Shown here: in pieces, positions 12,575-22,774 of the stretch
Position numbering within the stretch: the first letter of the stretch is position 1
How the letters are laid out: each line of letters starts with the position of its first letter
Assembly (NCBI GenBank): GCA_023853785.1
Contig: JAJIRX010000576.1
Span: 48,463-112,462, forward strand
DNA from: Psilocybe azurescens
Taxonomy: Eukaryota > Basidiomycota > Agaricomycetes > Agaricales > Agrocybaceae
Length of the DNA: 64,000 nucleotides
Reading direction: 5' to 3'
Notes under the pieces: generated by a model
The model's database searches: none
Seen by the model: the letters and a program-made list of their open reading frames with translations, nothing else
Told to the model about the DNA's origin: nothing
Made by a program: the position numbers and the translations under genes

Positions 12575-12838
12575 TACTATACTTTGACCAATCGTTCACG
12601 CCCTGTGACGCGTTACGCCAATACTTCACTGGGCTAAAGTTCACAACCCAAAATGATGGGTGACTAAGACAAAAATCCTCACAAAATTACTACATATGGA
12701 GCGAAGCGCCGGAAATTTTGATATTTTGACAGTTTGTAGAGTTCACAGATGCCTGTGATGCGTGATGAAAGCCACATTTGTCCAGCTCACAAGGCACTGT
12801 GATGCGTTATGTGAACGATCGGTCGAAATAGTATAGTA
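12575..12838. mobile_element. MITE-like element with imperfect terminal inverted repeats
   Basis: The left end 12575-12599 (TACTATACTTTGACC, then ATCGTTCAC) and the right end 12811-12838 are imperfect inverted repeats of one another: each arm runs TACTATAC, a short variable spacer, then GACC-ATCGTTCAC-like sequence. The 264-bp interior is non-coding and holds further subterminal copies of a TGTGATGCGT/GTGACGCGT motif in both orientations, near 12602, 12750 and 12797. Size, lack of coding and inverted ends fit a miniature inverted-repeat transposable element. No clear target-site duplication was found. Confidence 0.55.
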
Positions 12839-15642
12839 AATTGGAAAATCCAAAGTACGAGTTGGGATGCAACGCATGTTCCGCTGTGGCAAAGGGCGTT
12901 TCTGGTATTTAAAAGGCGGAAGGACCTAGCACTGTCATGCCACTCATTATCCTTTCCTTTCCTCCCTTTTACACTCTAGGTTGTCTTCATTGTTCAGAAA
13001 AGAGAGCAGTATTCCCTCAACATCACTCGTGCTTGCCTTTCTTCTTCTTCTTGGTATCGCTGGGAATGATGGTTGGAGATTCTGGACGGGCAGCTCCGGA
13101 GGAACATCTTCAATTAACGCTATACTTGCTCGTGGACTGACCTGGGGACGTGAGCTGGGCTCATCAGCGGCTCACAGCTCGGACTGCTGGTGGAGCCTAG
13201 AGCGTCCTCCAGTTGATTGGATCATGGTGTGGGTTTCTAGCTGGGCCTATGTGGAGATTCTCAAACTTCATCCCACTATGGTCCATAGCCCTGTCCACTT
13301 CTCTGCGGATCCAACACACATGTTCTACCGCTCTTCCGTAAAAATCTCTTTCAATTTGCCTAATGTGTCAACTCTGAGCCTACACATATGCTGTTTTTCC
13401 TCGTGGGGCACACCCTTTTCTATGCTGTCTCGGTTAATGTATCAACGCGAGGCAGGGTGTTAATGAACTATGGTCCGACGAAGCGCTGTTTACTCTCCTC
13501 CACGGATTCTTTTGGAGTGTGGTCTTGCGCTACAGCTTTGATATTTCTGGGTGTGTAGCTTGCTTCAATTTGAACCCTTTTTCGTATTCCTTTTACTCCC
13601 GATAACATCTGTGTCCGTCTTACTCTTGAGAAGGTCGGCATCTATTGCAGCATGGCCAATTTCTCGTCGTTTACCCAGGCCTGTCTTTCTGGCTGGCTCA
13701 TGCAAGCTTCTATGGATAGTCATCGGTACAATCCGGCATATTCCCCTTGTAGCATGCAGACTGCGGCTCCGATTGCGTCTCTAGCAGTCTCTCGCTCTCT
13801 TCTTTCACCCTCTTCAAGTACGTATTGCCTTGCTCGACCCTTTAATCTGCTCAAGATATACGATGCAAATCGAGATCGACCGTTATCATATCCGATCAAC
13901 GTTATTTTTGTTGTTTTAGTGATTGAAGTTCCTGGCCCTCTGTCTTGTAAGTCCCTTCGATCTTATTTCCTCCATATCTTGATTCCTCCGATTTTCCCTT
14001 CTTTCTGACCTTTTTATCACAAGCGATTTAATTCGTCCTCGATCGTTTTAAATAGAAAAATTTGTAATCTTCCCCCAAATGTTCTTTCGTTCCTCGGCAT
14101 GTGTTTGCAAAATACGTGTATCTGTCTGTTAACTGCTCCCGAGTGTAGTTGCAGCGTTGGAGCATGTTCCTCCAGCGATCACTTGCAGAAAACTCTTGTG
14201 CAGCACTATGCCCATGCCAAGTATGACTGCAAGCGTTCAATATTTGCTGCCGCGGAAGGGAGGCAAATTGGGGGACTAACTTCAAACCTCTTCCCCAACA
14301 GGAGCTCCGTTGGTGCTTCTATTTCTCCGTCTTAGCTTTGCCTCTGTCAGGATTACATTTACAAGGAGGTATGACCACATTAGGTATTTGATCGTCTATG
14401 AGGCTGTCTTTGAGTGCTAATAGGTGCTAATTATAAGGATTAAAGTACTTTGTTTTGGCTTTAAGACCACTCCACCCTGCGTGTGGGATTTCTCCTTCCT
14501 TGTCGTCAGGGTCATGCATATCCTTTTCATTTCTCTCAACGACGGGTGCAGCGTCCGACATCTTCAATATTTGCCCCATCTATTTGTCAATTTCGAACTT
14601 CAGAGTTCTGATCGGCCATGCTCTAGGGTGCCTCACTTCGTTTAATGCTTCTGCGAGCCGACATTCTGGTTTAATTTTGTCGTCTGGGATTCGAATTCGC
14701 CTGGATCGCTTTCTGGCCTATTGAGCTCAGTTGCGGGAAGAGGATTGCCTTACATGGCTTCAAACACCTACCTCGGCAGTTTGTCCTTTGCTCCTTGATA
14801 AGTTACTCCTTCCTATCGCGCAACGTTGTAGTTTTTATTCTTACACCATCCTCTCCAGCATTTCCGCGGGTTGACGGGAAACATACTTGGTCAATGGAAG
14901 GAAGGAAAGAAGAAACGTACACGAAGGTACTATGTCCCTTGTTTGTTTGCACTTAACAATGCTAGGACAAAGTGTTGGTTTACGAATGTGAGACGTCCAC
15001 GTCTATTTCTCGGAGCTCTCATGCGATTCTTTTGTCCATGATGGAGGAGACCAACACATTAAATGACCGAATGGTTCTTCTCGACCCATCAGCTGGTCCG
15101 AGTGTCTTTTTTCGCTTGTCTTAATTTTGATTTTATTTATCGTTTAAGCTTTTTTTCCAGTCTCCAGACTCAAGCCGGCCGCTTATGTCCACTTGCTAAT
15201 CTGAAATGTCATTGATGGTTCTTTTTTTTTGTTCACGTAGACTCGGCCTCGCGTAGATTTGGTAAATTTTGCACGGTACGTATATGGTTTCTCTCTCTCC
15301 TTCTGCGCAAGACCCCGGCTTGGGCCTTGAAAGAATCGATCAGAAACAATATGCCACTGCGATTTACATGGAGGTGTTTACTGATGCCGAAATACCGTAA
15401 ATGCTCCCTCACTCTGTGGTCCTCACCTCGTCCTCTGCCATCGATATCGATAACGAGGCCGCAAAGACTTTGAATGTTGCGATTTCGTCTAGTTCAAGGT
15501 GTAGATCGAAAGTCGGATGATATGCCAGATCCATCGGATCAAGATCCGCGCTCCGCCTGTTTCCGCTCCTATAAATGTCTCTGGACAAATGACTAAGTCC
15601 TGTAACCTTCTCCTCGTTTAATCTTGTACTTTGTTCAACATA
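12839..15642. other. Long stretch without a recognised gene
   Basis: The stretch is pyrimidine-rich. A TATTTAAAAG box near 12906 is followed by a 160-codon open frame (12981-13463, no ATG at its start) with a hydrophobic run AFLLLLGIAG and many Trp residues; I do not recognise it. Open frames at 13652-14008 and 14424-14724 are Ser/Leu-rich and look like translated CT-rich sequence. The last few hundred bases are the promoter and 5' UTR of FKBP12. A transcribed non-coding RNA is possible but not shown. Confidence 0.35.
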
Positions 15643-16255
15643 ATGGTTAGTCGTCCACACACACCTTATGCGTCTTTATCAGACATTGACGTGCTCGTTC
15701 AGGGCGTCACAGTCGAAACCATCGTTCCCGGCGACGGTGTTACCTATCCCAAGAAAGGCGGTGCGTGTATGCGCGCTTAATGCTTGCGGACAGAGGATCT
15801 TACATATGGCGATAGACAGAGTCACTATACACTATGTTGGCACTCTTACGGATGGAAAAAGTTCGACTCAAGTCGGGATCGGTCAGTAATGTTCTGGCTT
15901 GCTCTCATCGTTAACTATAGGTCGTTGACGTCTTGTAGTGGCAGCCCTTTCCAGACAGAAATCGGTACAGGAAAAGTAATCAAGGGTTGGGATGAGGGTA
16001 AGCTTTAGCTTATCTTTATTAGTTGTGTATTCATGGCCCATTACTACATTTTACTAGGTGTAATGCAATTATCACTTGGGCAAAGGCTGTTCTCACAGCG
16101 ACCCCGGATTTTGTTCGTATCCCATGATTTTTCTGATGGTACATTTGACTTACTCCTCCTATTTACTTTAGGCATACGGTCCACGTGGCTTCCCTCCAGC
16201 CATTCCGCCCAATTCAACTCTCAAATTTGAGGTTGAGCTGATGAGAATCAATTAA
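15643..16255 (+). CDS. FPR1: FKBP12 peptidyl-prolyl isomerase (two apparent frameshifts)
   Basis: This is the cytosolic FK506/rapamycin-binding prolyl isomerase. The start codon stands alone in the first exon (ATG 15643-15645, intron 15646-15702). Later exons are about 15703-15760, 15816-15881, 15939-15997, 16058-16112 and 16172-16255. They encode GVTVETIVPGDGVTYPKKG, VTIHYVGTLTDGK, KFDSSRDR, GSPFQTEIGTGKVIKGWDEG, VMQLSLGQ, AVLTATPDF, and AYGPRGFPP to FEVELMRIN and TAA. These cover the whole roughly 108-residue family with the active-site Tyr, Asp, Phe and Trp present. Two single-base losses break the frame: at the A5 run 15856-15860 and at CAAAGG near 16081-16086. Everything else is conserved, so sequencing error is more likely than gene death. 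Confidence 0.93.
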
Positions 16256-18639
16256 CTCCTCTTTTTCCTTGTCACTTTTCTTCCTTTACATAGATATCGT
16301 GCGTACTAGTTGGGCTTTAGTTCTCTTCTTCTCTGTTTTGTTTCATATCATTTGTGCTTATACCAACCTCCGCATTGTATGATATTGTTTTTGTATGCAT
16401 TGTTTTCGATATGTACCATCCACTTTCTACCTAATCCCCACGAATGTTGCGTGAATATTGAGGGGTTAAACACACGGCACCAATAGGCAAGCGATTTATG
16501 ATCATCAAGATTAGATAAGGATGCATTCCAAGCGAATGTCCGATCAATTTCAAACTATGCCACGATGTTGGCAATCTGAAGTTTGTTTTTGTACCCTCAT
16601 TTCAAGTATTGCATATTGCATATGCTCAGCGGTCAAATGATATGCAGCCCCAGAGAGCCCCAGAGGTCTTACAGCATAGATTCGAGCTACTTTTAACATT
16701 ACACATTCATGTCGAAAATGAGTGTTCACTGTTGTTCTCATGTCACTGCCTGCGGTCTACGTCTATCATTGTCCAATGCACGCGGCAAAGTTCTTTGGAA
16801 CGCAGATCCGGACCATTATTCTGGTCGACCGATGTTCGATTTGGAAGTCGTGCGCCTACTAAGTTTGAACTTTGCTCCTTTGATTGTATCATGGGACTAA
16901 CACTATCATAGACACACATACACAACTTTGACGATATGTACACCCGAGAATTATGCTCCTCGGATCGATCCTATTCCGATACAGCGTCAGAATGATGTAC
17001 CACACACTCGCATTCATTCGAGATTGAGCCCTGCTATCGTCTATTATTAACAGCGTACTTTTAAACATATGACACTGTCCCATTTGGAAAGTATTGACAC
17101 TCCGGGAAGACGGCTCGACTAAAATTAAAATTATCTTACACCACATTACCTGCATGGCGTCAGCGGCCTCAATCTGCGTCTAAATGGCAAGATATGTTCA
17201 GCATATCTCCGACCATAACACTAACTGAGAGGGCTGAATTTGGAACTGAGTATAGCTATGTATAACATTCGCCTATATATCAGCCGAACAGTCCTTTCAA
17301 AAGTGGCGGAGCTTACCATATTTTATTGACCTTACTATAGTTTCCCTGTAGGCACGGATAAAATATAATTGTGTCGTCACCTCCCGTAATACCCACGGCA
17401 TCTCACGTAGTCCCCACCGGAAATTCGGAATGTGTGGCAATTTAACCCTATTGACAAAATATTGTATTGTCTGGTGGCATTCTTGGAAGATCTTCGAGTT
17501 ATATGGGCGCTTAATTTGAATTATTCGTCGATGCGTGATGACCGAGGTTTCATGCAAATTCGAGAGTGAACAACCAAAATAACATGCTTTTCTGTGAGAA
17601 GTACATGACGCTTGCATTCTGAGAAGTGGGCGGATAAACGATAAGTATAGTACAACATAGTTGCAGTCTTCTGCAGAGGTTCCCACACTGTATATAACCT
17701 TTTGATCGGGGTTCAGTATTCGTGCTTATACTCGGATAATAATAATATTATCCTTCAAGGAATAAAGCAGCGAGGTTGCAGAATTACTACTATCCATCTT
17801 CATGTCGAGATGACGTGATTGAACCCAAGGGCTTAAAACACTTCTCCGACCGCCCCGGGAAGAGCGTTCCCCCTTGTAAACAGCGCCCATTCTCTAGTTT
17901 CCTCGATTCGTTCAATATTTATGTAGAATTAGAGGCTAGCTTAGTAAAATGGTAGATTGACCGGGCACCAATGCGCCTTGTCGTGCCATTCACACTGCTG
18001 ATGTGACCTCGAAGGCACAGTTGACCGGCCGGCAAGTTGCTTCGAGGCGTGAAGCTCTCTATATATTTCTCACGTTAACTTAATCGAGAAATAACGCGCA
18101 GGTCAAAGTATCATCAAACTTGTCTACCTATTCTCGTCATAGAAGCAGATGCCGTATTTCCGAAGATTCAGAGGACATAGAGGTGGGAACGTCGAGAAGA
18201 TTTCCTTACTCTACGGTGCGTACAAAATTCTGTGAATGGTGGCACTTTGTTTACTCCGTCTTGACATATCTTCACCACTGTATCCAGGTGCCGACACTTT
18301 GACATCGAACACCCTTCATAGAATGGATAGACTTGCTCGGATGATACTTGGATGTTTGAACTCACATTGAAAGACCGTTTCGACTCTTCCCATCTCGCTT
18401 ATCTATCCAATCGCACTTATCCGACAAGAAGTGCAGATTTTGCCTGAGCTAAAACGGCTGCCTGATGATAAGTGATTTATATGGTAAAATGATCGACGGA
18501 AGATTGATTTCCAGCATTCATGGTACTCGAGCCTAGATAGACTGAGGTTTTCGATGGACATGAGGTATTTGCAGCTTACCCAAGGAGATATTGCCCTATT
18601 AGGAAAGCCTTTGAACAACTCACAAAGAGGCGTACTGCA
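16256..18639. other. No gene recognised; possible tail of the BTB gene
   Basis: After the FKBP12 3' UTR no coding sequence can be supported. The longest open frame is on the minus strand at 17297-17686 (129 codons, basic, no recognised motif). A TATATAT box near 18061 precedes nothing identifiable. Sequence at 18390-18620 on the minus strand could be a decayed C-terminal part of the BTB gene at 18640-19160. Confidence 0.4.
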
Positions 18640-19160
18640 TCACGATAGACAGAGGGCAGTCTCGTTGATCATCTTCGGGTAATCACGTTTTATTACATGA
18701 GAGAAATTTTCGGCTGAGTGGGTCAAAATATATCCACTGTTTCGTGCAATACAATTCCCATAAGTCTCGTCTTTTCTTCGGGCGTTCACAGCATTCATGA
18801 CACACCTGAGTCTGGCTTCACATATAGGCATAGCCAGAAAGACCTTGTACTTCTCAACAGCTTCAGTCAAGGAGGAGAGCTTTTCAAAGTAGGTACCATC
18901 CAAGTTTGGATGTCTTCTAGGAAAGACGAATTGAAAGAGTACTTCGAGGATGCTAGCAGGTTCGATCAACTGCATGATTTCTCCGCGAGCGTCGATGCCT
19001 GCATCAGTTGAACCGGGGAAAGCCCCAGTGCTGGCTTCTGGATATTTGCTATACAAGTGGAAGAGAATGCCATCTGATGACCTGAAAGTCACGTCTGCAG
19101 AACCATCGTTGACTGTGTACGCACTAAGTTTGGGACAATCAACTAATGCACCTAAGGTTC
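18640..19160 (-). CDS. BTB/POZ domain protein (partial or decayed)
   Basis: The minus strand reads DVTFRSSDGILFHLYSKYPE, then GEIMQLIEPASILEVLFQFV, FPRRHPNLDG and LTEAVEKYKVFLAMPICEAR. This is the order of the BTB/POZ fold in the large Agaricomycete family of BTB-only proteins: exposed loop, dimer helix, then the AAEKYxVFxAM helix. It continues ENFSHVIKRDYPKMINETAL before a stop. Such proteins are usually about 300 residues, so the piece after 18640 is missing or out of frame. No start ATG is fixed; an upstream exon beyond about 19155 is likely. Some relatives are Cul3 adaptors; most are uncharacterised. Confidence 0.65.
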
Positions 19161-21230
19161 ACTCACACTGTTAGTACATGTTAGGAGAAGAGAGAATTAT
19201 TTCTGCGGTTCAATGAGTGTGCTCATTCCATGTCCTTAGGATTGGAGTGGCTTGGTTAGAGGATGGTTTCATCGCAAGTCTCAATGCTAAATTTAGACGA
19301 CTCACCGTTACTGAAATGAAACACTGCACGTGCAGCACGATGATCAATAATAGGCGCCCTTTATCAAGTCTATACGAGTCCTTTTATCTGTTCACGATCT
19401 TATATGACATTGTTTTTTTAGATAAAATATAGAGTGAGTTATTAATCTCAGCTGTACAACAGCCTAAGGCTACAGACAGCTGCTGGCCGTTCTAATGAGC
19501 CAACGGCGTCCAAATTTATCTCTAGTTCCCGTTCTTCCCAGGTCGCCAATGCCACATTGGAAAGTTGTCAGTATGAGATGATGCATTGTGTTGAGAGGAT
19601 TTTTCTTGATCCCGCTTCTTTCATACTTACACCCATTAACTATCTCTCTTTTTACACAGAAGACTCAAGTGAGTACGCAATCACACCAGCATATGCGTTG
19701 GGCGCATGTTGAGCGGCCAGTGGGTAAGTCGGATGGAGCCAGTCGCCGTCTTAGCCTTCGGAGAAATAGCCCAAACAGTAGCCGAAAGGAGCGCTCAAAC
19801 GTCACCTTGAAAGTGAGCTGGCTTAACAATGTGCAGTTTGCTCATGATCCAGTTTGTTGCAACGCCATTGGAAACTGGATCGTCACCACATATCCACTGC
19901 CAATAATGCAAGTTTGCGAGGCAAAGCGGTCGATAAACTCAAGCCCGGCCAGAATTTTGCCCCCTGCGATGGTGGGAGAAACTATCAGTGTAGGTTTCGC
20001 GCTGCAACAGTCTTAAGGACACTCAAAATACACGGAAAGAAGACTGGATAAGCTGGAAATTTCGCTCGGCTGGGGGCATAGGTCGACTCTTACCCTCTGT
20101 TACCGCCACTAACAATTGATTAAAGTCTTCAATGATTGGCAATGTCGCGAAATCTGTCAAGCAGGAAGAGCCTATTTACCCTCGTGTCAGAGACGGACAG
20201 CAAAATAAACCGCATCAGACCGTATTGGTAAACTCTAACGGGAACAGATGGGCACGGACCTCCACAAACCGTACAGCTTCTGGATGCCTGGAGACAACGC
20301 AATGCTGTGCCTTGAGCGCAGTCTTCGGCGCTTACCGTCACCCGATTTTCGGAAACTTCCCAGTGCCCAGCCGCAAATACTTCTCTATCTTTCTCTATAC
20401 TACTTGACTGCGAACATCAACATATTTTGCGTGCATCAGACGAGCAGGCTGTTAATTAGTCTAGTCCCCTTAACCAGGTTTTTTTTTTTTGCAATTGGAA
20501 TTTCGCAAGATTTCTCAGGGCTTCGCAATTAAGTGTTTCCGCTTGATCGAACTTGAATGCGGCGTAATTTTATGATGGCTTCAATATAGACCGCCCGGCT
20601 CTCGCATCATGCATCTGAGTCTATAAGTAATTCAAGGTAATCCTCTAAACGCAACCTCGCCGCAGCTCGCGGCCGCCTTATTGACCCACTGTTTTGCGGT
20701 GACAGCGGCGAACCCGGGGAACCTTGTACTGTTGCACATAGCCCCTGAGTCAATCAAGCTCCAGCCACCACTGGTTCATTTCCGTTTCCATAGGCTCTGT
20801 GTCATTATCTTCCAAGCCGTCTCATTATTGGTAGGCGGTTCATTTTACTCATACTCTACTGGGGATACAGCCAGTGAGGGAGATTGGTCTGAAACCTGTA
20901 TCTTCGGCTTCGAAGATGTTGTACCTAGAGACCGGCCTAAGTATTCGTAAAAGCAGGTGTTGTTATGGGATCATCGAGATAATTCAAGTTATCAGAGGAC
21001 CAATCCAAGGGTAATAGATCAAAAATCATCCCCATAAGTAAAGGTACGGATTGTGTATAAAAGGCTGGTATCACTGGAATGGGTTTCCTCAGTTCGCCCG
21101 GTGCATTCTCAAAACTTCCTAGGCAAGTTCTTACCTCTTCGTTTCCCTGTTTTCGCATACCAATGTTTTCTTCCCTACAGGCTGGTCCTATCACACAATT
21201 AAATCTAACTTCTAAACTTCTTCAATAAAC
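19161..21230. other. No gene recognised
   Basis: Open frames at 19588-20016 and 20132-20532 (+) do not match a family I know and have no clear exon logic. One frame around 19905-20000 contains KAVDKLKPGQNFAPCDGG, which may be coding remnant. The region closest to 21231 is the promoter of the KHG-repeat gene, with TATAAAA at 21056 and a CT-rich leader at 21170-21230. Confidence 0.4.
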
Positions 21231-22385
21231 ATGCGTTTCTCTACATCCATCTCTCTCCTCGCTGCTGTTGTCGTTGGTTCGACAGGTGTTCTCGCTAGCG
21301 TCAGTCCACATATCTTGCGTAGTGCTCTCCGTCTCATAGGTTTTTATAGAGCTATGACGAGTCCGATTCCCTTTACGTTCGTGATGTCGATATGGAATCG
21401 AAGCGCGCGAAGAGGTATGCAAATCCCCACGGATCTGATTGATTATATCTTGATTAATTGATTGCATGTCTTTAGGCGCTTACCAACTACGTTCGAGAAC
21501 TTGAATCCGAGCTCGAAGTTCGTGGCCTCGATTCCGAAGAGATCGATGTAGCTGTCCGAGAGCTGTTCGATATCCTCGCTGAACGCGATGTCGTCGAGGT
21601 CAACGATCTCGAAGCCCGCCGAGGCGGTGGTGGCGGTGGTCGTCGCGGTGGTGGCAAACACGGCAAACACGGAAAGCATGGCAAGCACGGAAAGCATGGC
21701 AAACACGGAAAGCATGGAAAGCACGGTCACAGAAAAGCAAAGACCGACGCCGCCGCCGCTTCTACTGCCGTCGCTGAGCCCGCTTCCGCCGAGGCCGCTC
21801 CTGCTGAGCCCGCCGCCGAGGCTCCCACTACTCGTGAGTACGATGATGACCTATTCGCTCGCGAACGCGGGGCCACCGCGGTGGTAAACATGGAAACCAT
21901 GGAAAACATGGTAAACATGGCAAGCACGGAAAGCATGGCAAACACGGAAAGCATGGCAAGCACGGTCACAGGAAAGCAAAGACCGACGCCGCCGCCGCTT
22001 CTACTGCCGTCGCTGAGCCCGCTTCCGCCGAGGCCGCTCCTGCTGAGCCCGCCGCCGAGGCTCCCACTACTCGTGAGTACGATGATGACCTATTCGCTCG
22101 CGAACGCGGGGCCACCGCGGTGGTAAACATGGAAAGCATGGTAAACACGGTAAACATGGCAAGCATGGAAAGCACGGAAAACACGGCAAGCACGGCCACA
22201 AGCACACTCAACCTGCTGCTGACGCCGCTGCTACTACACCCGCCGAACCCGCCGCCGAAGCAGCTCCCGCTGACGCCGCCGCCACTGAGGCTCCTGCTAC
22301 CCGCGACTACGATGATATTTACTACCTCAGCGCTCGCGACCTTTTGGATCTCAATGAGGAGTTGGAAGCACGCGCTCGCGATTAG
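21231..22385 (+). CDS. Secreted Lys-His-Gly repeat protein
   Basis: ATG 21231 begins a signal peptide (MRFSTSISLLAAVVVGSTG, then VLA). Intron 1 runs from about 21301 to 21350, then SYDESDSLYVRDVDMESKR; intron 2 ends at 21476. The third exon holds a charged helix (NYVRELESELEVRGLDSEE), then a Gly-rich segment and three runs of KHG triplets (about 21655-21725, 21885-21965, 22120-22200). The runs are separated by Ala/Pro/Glu linkers ending TTREYDDDLFARERG. The first two blocks are near-identical at 239 bp spacing. The tail ends DLNEELEARARD and TAG. Each block junction needs one extra G (GGGG to GGGGG) to keep KHG in frame, as does the exon 2/3 join. Dibasic KR sites follow the signal region, and the His-rich runs could bind metal. 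Function unknown. Confidence 0.75.
21655..22200 (+). repeat. Tandem coding repeat, 239-bp period
   Basis: The segment starting CACGGTCACAG at 21722 recurs at 21961 almost without change, including the whole Ala/Pro-rich linker, and a third, diverged KHG array follows at 22125-22200. Within each block a 9-bp unit (AAACACGGN / AAGCATGGN) encoding KHG is itself tandemly repeated. Confidence 0.9.
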
Positions 22386-22774
22386 AAGTACTTTCTTTTA
22401 TAAGTTAGGAGCGTTTGATACAACGAAGCAAAAATAAATACACTTTACGATGCTATCTCGTGTTGGCAAGTCCCTAATCTTTGGATCTGTTGAAATTTGA
22501 AAGTAAGTAGCTACTAAGCTAGTCATCTATCACCTGCGTCGTCAAAGAGCTTCGCTCCCTTGAGTTCAAGCTGGAACTTTGAAAGTAGCAGGTTGGAAGA
22601 ATCCGCCATGGATTGACAATGACTCGGAAAATTAAACGTGACAATGACTGCCAAGGTTTCTTTAGTTGGCGGTGCCCATGTTTGGTTAATTCTCTGCGAC
22701 AAACAACGCTTTCAGCTTGCCGGCGCTTCGATCTAGTCACTTAAACTGATTCTAAACGCAGTTGCAAAATTTAG

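Noticed and set aside
14680..14705. tRNA T-loop-like GGATTCGAATTCG
   Set aside because: No matching acceptor stem, D-loop or anticodon arm upstream; no tRNA found anywhere in the window.
15643..16255. Calling FKBP12 a pseudogene
   Set aside because: Introns, active-site residues and termini are all preserved, and equal one-base slips occur in essential neighbours, so error is likelier.
19588..20532. Secreted or lysin-type protein gene on the plus strand
   Set aside because: A few phrases looked family-like at first, but residue order, frame and splice sites do not support any assignment.
21443..22211. Long minus-strand and alternative plus-strand frames over the KHG gene (Met/Leu-Ser-rich or Pro-rich)
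   Set aside because: They are shadows of the tandem repeat: GC-rich triplet repeats stay open in several frames. Only the KHG frame joins to a signal peptide exon and a sensible C-terminus.
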